From the NCBI GenBank assembly GCA_033980235.1, contig CM067065.1, positions 25,514,836 through 25,578,835 of the forward strand: a stretch of DNA of 64,000 nucleotides, given 5' to 3'. Under the pieces are notes generated by a model. That model was not told the DNA's origin and made no database searches. It saw only the letters and a program-made list of their open reading frames with translations. The stretch comes from Diadema setosum. Its lineage: Eukaryota; Echinodermata; Echinoidea; Diadematoida; Diadematidae. The position numbers and the translations under genes are program-made. The first letter of the stretch is position 1; each line of letters begins with the position of its first letter. Positions 44,580 through 53,191 of this stretch are shown here, one piece after another.

Positions 44580-45775
44580 CTCTTTATGTGCCACGTCCGC
44601 ACGTCCCACTCAGTGGCATATATTCTGCCCAAACGCACAGACCCGCCCAAACCGATCGATAAGCCGCCAAATGCCACAGTACAATGAAAACGTTTGTCGC
44701 GATTTCGTTCCTCTCACATATAGCTTTCATTTTATGTAATGATTGATCAACAAGCAATGTTCCCTACTTGATTTCCATGTAAATTCCTAATTTCTGTCAC
44801 TGTTTTGTGTGCCAAAGTCTTGCATTTACAGTAATGTAGCTACTGGTCATCTTAAAGAAGAACAATCTATGACCCCGTTTTTAGTGTAAACGCACAAAAG
44901 ACCAAACATGCCAAATGCGGGGCCAAAATTGGCCGCGCATTTGGCCACGCACTGGAGGTGGTCTCGCTCGCCGGGCAGAGGATTTGGAAGCCAGACTCAA
45001 ATTGGCCGCGCATTTGGCCCAGCTTGCGTTTACACTGGAGGCCGATACCACCTCCAGAAAGTGGCCAAATGCGCGGCCAATTTTGGCCCCGCATTTGGCC
45101 TTTTGCGCGTTTAAACTGAAATGAAGGCGGGCTCGGCCGCGGCCGAGCCGCGGCCTAGCCCCGCACTGTAAAAGGAGTCTCAGTGTAAACGCAAACTGGG
45201 CCAAATGCGCGGCCAATTTTAGTCTGGCTTCCAAACTCTTTGCATGTACTATTTCGCTATTCAGGATATTAACCCCCTCAACGTCGAAAACTAGTATAAT
45301 TTCAGGTGGTTTTGTCCTGCAAAGAATTTTTCCTTCGGCAAAGGCCTTTGCCCGAACGGCGACTTCGTCGCCACGGAATCCAGTTGGCAAAGGGACTGAA
45401 AACCAGACTATACCAAATTGCGTTTTTTTACAAGCAGAACGCCACTACGACAAAATATTGAAAGGTTTGAATTAAAAGCGCGGCCGAGCCCGGCAGTGTA
45501 AACGGACAAAGTTGCGGGGCTTGGCCCCGCAATTGTGGCTGGGCTCGGCCCAGCCCCGCACTGTAAACGGGGTCATAGATTTGTCATGCAATTTACCTCA
45601 AAGCAAGGCTTGGCACTTTCTCTTCAACTTTACTCACTACAAATTCAGATTTTCACTGAAATCTATATAAATCTACATAGCTTTGAAAAAACAAAACAAA
45701 CAAACAACAGAATGATTTCGCAAAGCATAACTGAGAATAATGTGGCACACAGGGGGTGTCCACCATGGCACATAC
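44580..45775. mobile_element. TTAA-type MITE, copy 3 (diverged, with nested insertion)
   Basis: It aligns with 36080-36577 (CTCTTTATGTGCCACGTCCG left; CACACAGGGGGTGTCCACCA right). TTAA is no longer recognisable at its ends. A GC-rich element (44871-45574) is inserted in it. Confidence 0.75.
44871..45574. mobile_element. 704 bp GC-rich TIR element
   Basis: The ends GACCCCGTTTTTAGTGTAAA and ACTGTAAACGGGGTC form the terminal repeat; with flanks the palindrome extends to ATCTATGACCCCGTTT. The interior has repeated GGCCAAATGCG(C/G)GGCCAA(T/A)TTTGG blocks in both orientations (44910-44960, 44995-45020, 45060-45105, 45195-45225) and GCTCGGCCGCGGCCGAGC near 45131. It is much more GC-rich than everything around it. 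Open frames here (one of 169 codons, minus) are products of this composition. Confidence 0.8.
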
Positions 45776-47979
45776 TTTATGTGCCATAATTTACACTTAC
45801 AATAAAAAAAAACAGGTGTTATCACACGTAAAACGGTAGAAGGACACAACACCCATAATGGAATGTGAGCAAAGTTTGTCTGAATATCCTATAGAATTAC
45901 TGTAAATCCTTGCTTCCAATTCTTAGGTTTGCATCGGCTGTATTTTCTTATAGGGATGGCACAGGTTTGGTTGAAATTGGACATTCATATTTTAACTCTT
46001 GGCGTGATAATTAAAAGCCACTCTGTATGAAACGTAAAAGAGCGTATTTATTCTTAGAGGAATGAATCGAGGTTTATTTGATGAAAGTCCGTTTTGAAAC
46101 GGCTTAGATATAATCTTATTATGCCAAAAAAAAAGTAACATCAAAAGCAGCCAGAAGTCGGATTCCTGGAATTTTTAGTTAACAAGATGTTCAGTTAGTT
46201 CATTCTCTAAGCTTGGATTTTATGTATATTTCATTGCAAGAAACGGTCTACATCCAAAGATATTTTAGATTGAGTTTGGCAAACATGGAAATTATGGGAC
46301 AACATATTGCGGAGAAAATCACTTCTAAAAATACCTCCCGGTGTCTCTTTTTTTTTTTTTTTTCGTGATTGTCCACCTTTCTGGTCAGAAATTTCTTGTA
46401 TACAAACTGTTTATCAATGGTATGTTTATTTGAACCATTCTTTATTAAAATTCACACCATGCATCAACATACATAGGACTACATACGTACAAATTTTCAG
46501 AAAAAAAATACTTAGCTTTAAAATAAAAAAGGGGGAGGGATTACTTCAACGCCTTGCGGCTCATGTTGTTTTGCAAGCAAGTATACTTGAGTCGGGCGTC
46601 AGTGCACCGGTTCAGAGAGGGTTACAACAGAGAATGCGTCCGTTTGAAAAACACAGTGACCGCGCCATTGGTATAAACTTTTGGCCAAGCGATGAGTGGC
46701 ACACCTGGCAATCACACAGTAAGGACCACAACCGATTACGGAAGCAATCAACTGAATGTTTTCTCCGAGGCACCTTTCACGATCGATAGGCATATGTATC
46801 TGAGGATTTAGACGTCTAGTTTCATTTTTGTTCTTAATCCCGTGAATTTGCCTACCGTCTCTGCTCCTCGAAAAAAAAAATGGGGACATTTTTTCAACAT
46901 GTAGCACAATCATGTTGTTGCATATCTTTCAGATGAAACTGTAGTCCTTAGGCTGTATTGTTTACATATTTGACTTAGTTTCTTTTTGATTGTAGCGGAG
47001 GAGTATGCAGTGAACACCGACTTTAACATGGATGACATCGTAGTTGCCAGCTCTGTTGGGCCTACAATACACTCTTGTTGATTATTATAATAGGGTTTAG
47101 AAACAAGAAATGTACTTACCCTTTGGTTAGGTCATGTTGGAATAACATCCTTAATGTTAATTTTTTTATAGATCTGCTCTGTAAACGGACAGAAACAAAC
47201 ATTTGAGAATAAACTGCAGTGGGTGATTTAATCTGAGCAATGGTTTACTACATTTAACGTGTTAAAAGTATTTTCTTTTTTCAGTCACATGCATTCTATC
47301 AAATGTCGGGATAAGTTAGCAACTGAGCAAAGAGTATATTTGGTTTGAATTTGCACCGTCAGCCTGTTTTTATGCAAGAGCCAAACTTCCTGCTTCTCTA
47401 ATTGTGTGAACTCTTCAGTGTGTATAGAAAATGAGAATAAAAGCAACTTCAACCTGGAGGGGCGCAACATTTTAGAACTTCGTGTTTGAATGGCTATTAT
47501 CATCTTAAAGACGATCGTGGATTTCAGTCAAATTGACGGGAGCAAACCCTCTTTTACGATGCGTGCTTAAATGCATGAAGACTTCACGGTCTACTGCTCC
47601 GATTTTCCCAGTATAAGAAGACTAGACTGAAAGCATTTTGGTGTTTGCTCTGATGTGACGCATTTTATTGTCGGGATGGAAATGAGGATGTTAACGATTC
47701 TATTATAATGTGAAACATATAGCGCGTGGCAATCTTTATCTCCTGAAAGTAGCTAGTAGGAGTCGATTCAAGAAGAAACTTCGACCTACTTTTGAATTTA
47801 AAGAGGAAATCCAGTCCAAATAAATGTTAGTCTGATTGAAAAAAGAGTAAAATCTTACGAGTTCAAAGGTAAAGATTTGACTGAAATCGAATGAAAAATA
47901 GGGAAGTTATGACATTTTGAAACTTTGTTCACTTCTGCAAAACAGTTCTTGTACAGTGGATATGAATATGCAAATGGTA
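45776..47979. other. Largely unrecognised; one candidate exon
   Basis: A Cys-rich frame on the minus strand at 46599-46799 overlaps a plus-strand frame of 160 codons (46307-46789); neither is recognised. The rest shows nothing. Confidence 0.4.
46599..46799 (-). CDS. Candidate Cys-rich terminal exon, 66 residues
   Basis: Preceded by a weak acceptor (GTCTAAATCCTCAG), the frame starts in phase 0 and ends TGA at 46599. It has five cysteines in 40 residues (RERCLGENIQLIASVIGCG, YCVIARCATH, RGHC). It is phase-compatible with the signal-peptide exon at 49356-49472, 2.6 kb upstream; the joined product would be 105 residues. The local base composition is less AT-rich than its flanks. The frame continues upstream of the acceptor, so the boundary is not proven, and an overlapping plus-strand frame is equally open. 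No family is recognised. Confidence 0.25.
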   Translation of the reverse strand: MHMPIDRERCLGENIQLIASVIGCGPYCVIARCATHRLAKSLYQWRGHCVFQTDAFSVVTLSEPVH

Positions 47980-48210
47980 CAGCTCGTTTCAATCAGAACA
48001 TGAAACACTGGGGACTGCGCCCATCGGCAGCTTGTATCTGTGTACACCCCGACCAGACTGCGCACCATGTAATCCACAACTGCTCTACCCTCAGCCCACC
48101 AGAGAGCACCACCATCAATCTGACCAACCCCGACCCGGATACAGTGAGCTGGCTGCAACCCCTGATCCAAATTGCATAGCTGACCCATACGCAAGAAGAA
48201 GCAGAAGATG
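47980..48210 (+). pseudogene. 3' end of a non-LTR retrotransposon ORF
   Basis: The frame reads ARFNQNMKHWGLRPSAACIC then HPDQTAHHVIHNCSTLSPPE and ends at TAG 48179. Trp-Gly-Leu followed by Cys-x-C...H...C spacing is the zinc-knuckle-like C-terminus common after the RT of several LINE groups. The 3' end reads CCATACGCAAGAAGAAGCAG, a short AAG-type tail. It is 5'-truncated with no RT left. Confidence 0.65.
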
Positions 48211-48541
48211 AGACAGTTAGCCATGCCATATCGGGTTACATAGTTCATAAGAGAAAAAAAAAAAGATGAAAAAAGCTCGATTGATAAACCTCATTACCCA
48301 TACACAGTTAAAATGAATGGCTATGAGCGAATGAGACATTTTTGTAAGATTGTTCGAAAGGTTTTCGGCGCTTCTTGGGGAGAGAATTATATGACAGGTA
48401 TTATCCTACGACGCCAAGTATAGGCATAATTACGATAAATTTGATGTCTGACACGAAACAATTACGAAGGGGTTGCACAAGCAGTCAAAAAGAAACTATA
48501 ACTTAATTCTTGGGCTGTTGGACCCAGTCTTATCTACTGGT

Positions 48542-48703
48542 ATGCATCAGAGAAGACGATTTTTTTGTTTTCTTTCTGTGTTGCTCTTCTTGCTGCTGAG
48601 TGTATTTATAGTTGAGCATGTGCAAAAACATGATCACAAACATGGCATTACGGACGAAGACGAAGAGATGAAAAAAAAATATGACAAAAGGGGTGTTAAC
48701 TGA
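48542..48703 (+). CDS. Small ORF with a strong hydrophobic leader, 53 residues
   Basis: It starts MHQRRRFFCFLSVLLFLLLS then VFIVEHVQKHD, followed by a charged tail (TDEDEEMKKKYDKRGVN) and TGA. Basic residues then about 17 hydrophobic residues fit a signal anchor or signal peptide. An in-frame upstream ATG exists at 48473. No convincing donor was found, so it is either a stand-alone micro-ORF or chance. Confidence 0.2.
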   Translation: MHQRRRFFCFLSVLLFLLLSVFIVEHVQKHDHKHGITDEDEEMKKKYDKRGVN

Positions 48704-49217
48704 TACTCAAGGGACTGAGAAAAGACATAATGCTTGGAGGTATTGTACAGAAAAGGTACATAAAAGCTACTGCTATTTAGAGTCCGGAAGATATTAATCA
48801 TAGTGGTGGGGTGGTAAAAGAAATAAGCTTGTGTCAGTTGTCTCACGAAGCTAGGAAAAACGGAAATAGACTGCGAGATTGGAATTTGGTAACCTTCGTC
48901 TGTCAAAATATAGACCGAGCGCAGAGCTGCAGTGTTAGACTTCCCTTTCATGTTTAGTTTGGCGATTAGTTCATATCATTATTATAACTTTTGATACCAT
49001 TTACCACCGGCATTATAAATACATATAATATTCGCATAAATATGAAATGTGAAGAAAGACGACAAAACGAAGCGTGGTGACAGTTTTGTAAGAAGATGTA
49101 GAGCAACCTCCATGACTGTTATCTATTTATGTTCACTTGCAACTTTTAATTGCGCGGGCATTCAATCAATCACTAATATCTGACCTATGTTGTTAGAAAT
49201 AGGCGCTATAATTGTAA

Positions 49218-49220
<3 letters not shown>

Positions 49221-49255
<35 letters not shown>
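49221..49255. repeat. (GT)n microsatellite
   Basis: Seventeen to eighteen uninterrupted GT units. Confidence 0.95.
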
Positions 49256-49256
<1 letters not shown>

Positions 49257-49355
49257 CGGGGGATTCCTCGTTCGCACTCACCCATCCAAAAGGACAGAAC
49301 AATTTATACGGCGAGTTCAGTGGCAGCGAAAGTGGTCGAGGGGTCCAGGTCTTAC

Positions 49356-49472
49356 GTCACATCGTTGAGAATGATCTCGAGCGAGCGGACCACTCCGTTC
49401 TCTACACTCCAGGAAGGAGTTTAAGAGGAGGCCCAGGAGAAGCAACCACCTTTGCGGTCCTCCTCTGTTCAT
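49356..49472 (-). CDS. Candidate first coding exon with signal peptide, 39 codons
   Basis: ATG at 49472 in a good context (AAACCATGA) begins MNRGGPQRWLLLLGLLLNSF, followed by LECRERSGPLARDHSQRCD. The exon then meets a donor GTGAC|GTAAGA exactly at a codon boundary. Basic N-terminus, ten-residue hydrophobic core and polar exit fit a cleaved signal peptide. A short upstream ORF (ATG at about 49501) stops just before it. The region is GC-richer than its flanks. The overlapping 138-codon plus frame begins in (GT)n and looks like a shadow. Downstream exons should lie at lower coordinates; 46599-46799 is a phase-compatible candidate. Family unknown. Confidence 0.45.
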
Positions 49473-50240
49473 GGTTTTATTCAGACCTGTCTTGGACTTT
49501 CATGATTCTGATGGTTCTGATGATAACGACGACGTTGCTTGGATTACTACCTTCAGAATCTTCTTCCTTCCGGCTTCGGGCTGGCGTGTCGACGTGTCTT
49601 TGAATAATGGTTTTCACAAGAGAATTAAGATGGTACAATGCACAAACACAAATGCGAAAAAGACAAGTAAAGAAAGATTGAAGACGAATTTGTTCCAGTT
49701 GTGTGTAAGGGTGTGCCTTCTTGTGTGGGAGTGTGTGTTTTGCCTCCTTCTTTAGAACAGAATTGGCAGCTTCAAATACTTAAACATCGAAGATTATTCA
49801 AGGTTTTGAATCTTAGTCGAATTAGAGTCACATTTGTTGTACCTGTGTTCCACCCAATGTTATTTAAACAAGGACAAAATCTCTTCAACGAAATGATTAA
49901 GTTGTCTTTAGAACGTAGCTGTAAGCCAAGGAAATGTAAAATCTTTCCTCTATTGATTTTTACATGACGTTCACCCGTTCAATTCTAAATTCTGAATCCC
50001 AAATTGTCTTAATACGCAGGCCACAGTTCCAGTATGGAACAGCTTAAATGAGTACTCTCATTGTATTGTTATCAGAGTGACTTCATAAAGTAGTCGTTAC
50101 TCCTTAGGCTCATACAACTTTATCTGTTGTTTCTTGACATCACTTCCTTTCTTTCATATCTTGTAATCTATGCAATATTTCACGCATAGCCTGCTAGTTT
50201 CCGTTCAAATATACTTCACCTCCCTTAATACAACCATGTA
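49473..50240. other. No gene seen
   Basis: 5' side of the candidate exon above, then AT-rich unique sequence up to the LINE target site. Confidence 0.4.
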
Positions 50241-50250
50241 GTTGTCAGGT

Positions 50251-52827
50251 CAGGTCAGGTCTATATCATTGTTCGACAGAGAGATCTCCGGGACGTCTAT
50301 GTTACCAGGGTCATGCGAGGAGCTGAATGCTGGACAGATCACAGGCTTGTCCGCACCACCATGTACTTGCACATCGCTCCCCATCACCATAGACGACCAA
50401 AGCTTGTTCGTACTGCCTTCAACACAGCCAGACTCAAGCATCCTTTCGTTCTGCAGAAGTTCCAATCTAGGCTCAATGAAAAGCTGTCTTCTACCGGACC
50501 ATTGACTGGAGACCCAAAGCAAAAGTGGAACCAGTTGAAAGAAGTGCTGACAGATGCTGCCAAGCTAGAGCTTGGCCTCAAGAAGCGACACCACAAGGAA
50601 TGGTTTGATGAGAACAATCCTGCCATTGATGAGCTGCTTGCCGAAAAGAACAAGGCTTTCATGGAATGGCAGAACGACAATGACTCTATCTCCAAGAGGA
50701 ACAGATTCAAGTCGTTACAGAAAAAGGCCCAACAAAAACTGCGCAAAATGCAAGATCAATGGTGGGAGAAAAAAGCTGAGGAGATCCAGAGTTTTGCTGA
50801 CTCGAACCAATCGAAAGAGTTCTTCAGCTCCATCAAAGCAGTTTTTGGCCCTGTAAAATCAGGCTCCTGTCCTTTGCTGTCAGCAGATGGAACCACCTTG
50901 ATCAGGGACAGGGCTGGCATAAATGAGAGATGGAAGAAACACTTCAGTCAACTCTTGAATCACTCGTCTGCAGTTGAACAAGCCGCAATCGATCAGGTCC
51001 CACAGCAAACAGTGAAAGAGGAACTTGATGTTCCCCCATCTATAGCCGAAGTCAAGAAAGCCATCAAACAGATGAACCCAGGAAAAGCATCTGGCCAGGA
51101 TGGTATTCCTGCAGAGGTGTACAAGGCACTCAGCGACCAGGCCTTTGAGGCATTCTACGATGTTCTTACCAGTATCTGGATTGAAGAAAAAATGCCTGCT
51201 GATTTCCGTGATGCCACTATAGTTGACTTATTCAAAAACAAAGGCTCAAGAGCAGACTGTGGAAACTACAGAGGCATATCCCTCTTGTCCATTGCTGGAA
51301 AAATTCTTGCTCGTGTCATTCTGAATAGGCTGATCTCCACAGTCGCAGAGAAAAACCTCCCTGAGACTCAGTGTGGTTTTCGACGCAATCGCAGTATAGT
51401 CGACATGGTGTTTGTTATGAGACAGGTCCAGGAAAAGTGCATCGAGCAGAACATGAACCTCTATGCTGTCTTCATAGATCTAACAAAGGCATTCGACAGT
51501 GTCAACAGGGAAGCACTCTGGACAATTCTTAGAAAACTGGGCTGTCCAGCAAAGTTCACTAAACTCATCAGATTGTTCCATGAAAATATGACTGGTCAGG
51601 TTCTGTCAAACGGTGAACCATCCGAAAAATTTTCCATCTCCAATGGTGTAAAACAAGGTTGTGTGCTCGCCCCCGTGTTGTTCAACCTCTTCTTCGCACA
51701 AGTCCTGTTCCACGCTGTCAGAGACCTTGACCTCGGCATCTACATCAGGTACAGATTAGATGGGTCGCTGTTTGATCTGCGACGCCTTGCAGCAAAGACA
51801 AAGGTGTTGGAAAGGCTCATTCTTGAAGCTCTGTTCGCAGATGATTGTGCTCTGATGGCACATGGAGAGAATCACCTACAGTTGATCGTCAACAAGTTCT
51901 CTGAAGCATCGAAGATGTTTGGCCTTACAATCAGTCTCAAAAAGACAGAAGTCCTCCTCCAGCCAGCACCGAACAGTGCACCCTGCCAGCCAAGCATCAC
52001 TGTTAATGGCACAGAGCTTAAGAATGTCAAAAGCTTCAAATACCTGGGCAGTACGCTCTCCAGTGACGGTACTCTTGACAAGGAAATAGCAGCAAGAATA
52101 CAGATGGCCAGCCTGGCACTTGGAAGACTACGCACAAAAGTCCTACAACACAAAAATGTTCGCCTTTCAACCAAACTCAAGGTGTACAATGCAGTTGTCC
52201 TGCCATCTCTGCTCTTCGGCTGTGAAACATGGACCCTGTACCGCAGGCATACCAAAAAACTGGAACAGTTCCACATGCGCTCCCTGCGGTCCATTATGCA
52301 TATTCGATGGCAAGATCGCATCACAAACCAAGAGGTCTTGGACAGAGCCAGGACATCAAGCATTGAAGCCAAAATCCTCCAAGCTCAACTTCGATGGTCC
52401 GGACATGTCATCCGCATGGAAGAGTCAAGAATCCCTCGTCAGCTCCTCTATAGCGAGCTGTCACAAGGTAATCGCAATCAAGGCCGTCCCAAGAAACGAT
52501 ATAAAGACAATCTCAAGGCCAACCTCAAATGGGCGCATTTACAACCCCGTGAACTTGAGACAGCTGCTGTAGACAGATATCGATGGCGAGCCTTAACAAA
52601 GAAGGCCTTAACTGCCTTTGAAGTTAACCGCCGCCAACGCCTTGCTGCTGCTCGGGAGAGACGGCATCAAGCTGCATCTACCTGTGTCCCACCGTCTGGC
52701 ATTCCATGTCCCACCTGTAACCGCATGTGTGCCTCCAGTTTTGGACTACGCAGTCACATGCGAACACATCAACGAGGGCGCAACACCTAGTCTTCCTCGG
52801 ACTTCGAGAGACAACCAAGAAGAAGAA
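50251..52827 (+). mobile_element. Young 5'-truncated LINE (RTE-like or related) with target-site duplication
   Basis: Flanked by GTTGTCAGGT on both sides (50241-50250 and 52828-52837). The 3' end is CCAAGAAGAAGAA, a short AAG tail. The 5' end enters the element within the last part of the endonuclease. The coding frame is intact, which with the perfect duplication indicates recent insertion. Confidence 0.9.
50262..52790 (+). CDS. LINE reverse transcriptase with C-terminal C2H2 zinc finger, 5'-truncated
   Basis: The frame is open from the truncation point: YIIVRQRDLRDVYVTRV then RGAECWTDHRLVRTT is the end of an AP endonuclease. RT motifs follow in order: GKASGQDGIPAEVYKAL, NYRGISLLSIAGKILARVIL, LPETQCGFRRNRSIVDMVFV, FIDLTKAFDSVNREALW, NGVKQGCVLAPVLFNLFF and the catalytic FADD in EALFADDCALMAHGE. 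The thumb and a GHVIRMEESRIPRQLLY / GRPKKRYKDNLKANL segment come next, then a classic C2H2 finger (CPTCNRMC...GLRSHMRTH; C-x2-C-x12-H-x3-H) at the very end. No stop or frameshift. The product would lack endonuclease activity, so this copy should be unable to mobilise alone. The clade (RTE or a neighbour) is uncertain. Confidence 0.9.
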   Translation, partial: YIIVRQRDLRDVYVTRVMRGAECWTDHRLVRTTMYLHIAPHHHRRPKLVRTAFNTARLKHPFVLQKFQSRLNEKLSSTGPLTGDPKQKWNQLKEVLTDAAKLELGLKKRHHKEWFDENNPAIDELLAEKNKAFMEWQNDNDSISKRNRFKSLQKKAQQKLRKMQDQWWEKKAEEIQSFADSNQSKEFFSSIKAVFGPVKSGSCPLLSADGTTLIRDRAGINERWKKHFSQLLNHSSAVEQAAIDQVPQQTVKEELDVPPSIAEVKKAIKQMNPGKASGQDGIPAEVYKALSDQAFEAFYDVLTSIWIEEKMPADFRDATIVDLFKNKGSRADCGNYRGISLLSIAGKILARVILNRLISTVAEKNLPETQCGFRRNRSIVDMVFVMRQVQEKCIEQNMNLYAVFIDLTKAFDSVNREALWTILRKLGCPAKFTKLIRLFHENMTGQVLSNGEPSEKFSISNGVKQGCVLAPVLFNLFFAQVLFHAVRDLDLGIYIRYRLDGSLFDLRRLAAKTKVLERLILEALFADDCALMAHGENHLQLIVNKFSEASKMFGLTISLKKTEVLLQPAPNSAPCQPSITVNGTELKNVKSFKYLGSTLSSDGTLDKEIAARIQMASLALGRLRTKVLQHKNVRLSTKLKVYNAVVLPSLLFGCETWTLYRRHTKKLEQFHMRSLRSIMHIRWQDRITNQEVLDRARTSSIEAKILQAQLRWSGHVIRMEESRIPRQLLYSELSQGNRNQGRPKKRYKDNLKANLKWAHLQPRELETAAVDRYRWRALTKKALTAFEVNRRQRLAAARERRHQAASTCVPPSGIPCPTCNRMCASSFGLRSHMRTHQRGRNT

Positions 52828-52983
52828 GTTGTCAGGTGTGTCACCTATTATGCCACCATAACCAGTGCGGTCGCTTAACCCTCATGGGTTTGTCACGCTT
52901 GATTACTTCCTATTGTCACAGAAGACTTATTATTGCATACTTGATGTGACAGTATGGCCCGAATTCGCGAAGGTGGTACAAAT

Positions 52984-53005
52984 GAAACCATGGTTTAAAC
53001 CATGG
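52984..53005. repeat. Perfect short palindrome
   Basis: CCATGGTTTAAACCATGG, a perfect 18 bp inverted repeat just before the TTTCGT array. Confidence 0.9.
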
Positions 53006-53039
53006 ACAAAGACCATGGAGCGCCAAGTGTTGCAGGGAA

Positions 53040-53188
53040 TGTTTCGTTACGAAATCAGTCATTTCGTCGATGAAATGTTATTTTGTAACGAAATGACAAC
53101 ATTTTGTAACTAAATGAACATTTCGTCCACGAAATTATAATTTCGTTAACGAAACGGTCATTTTGTCGACGAAATGACCAATTTCGCT
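53040..53188. repeat. Array of about seven TTTCGTNNACGAAA palindromes
   Basis: Imperfect palindromes recur every 18-23 bp: TTTCGTTACGAAAT, CATTTCGTCGATGAAATG, ATTTTGTAACGAAATG, CATTTTGTAACTAAATG, ATTTCGTCCACGAAAT, ATTTCGTTAACGAAAC and CATTTTGTCGACGAAATG. The array ends where the gypsy integrase frame begins (about 53190). Confidence 0.85.
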
Positions 53189-53191
53189 TAG

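Larger units (their letters stand above)
48211..49355. other. No established gene; one small leader-like ORF
   Basis: Holds the small frame at 48542-48703 and a (GT)n tract at 49221-49255. The 105-codon minus frame at 48634-48951 is unrecognised. Confidence 0.4.

Noticed and set aside
44881..45390. 169-codon minus-strand ORF
   Set aside because: It lies across the GC-rich repeat element and consists of translated internal repeats; frames on both strands are open for the same reason.
46599..46799. Insulin/relaxin-like or glycoprotein-hormone-like peptide
   Set aside because: The cysteine spacing (C-x13-CG, C-x4-C, C-x15-C) does not match insulin A/B chains and the CxGxC of cystine-knot hormones is absent.
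49187..49603. 138-codon plus-strand ORF
   Set aside because: It starts in (GT)n and overlaps, on the opposite strand, an exon with a better start context, signal peptide and donor.
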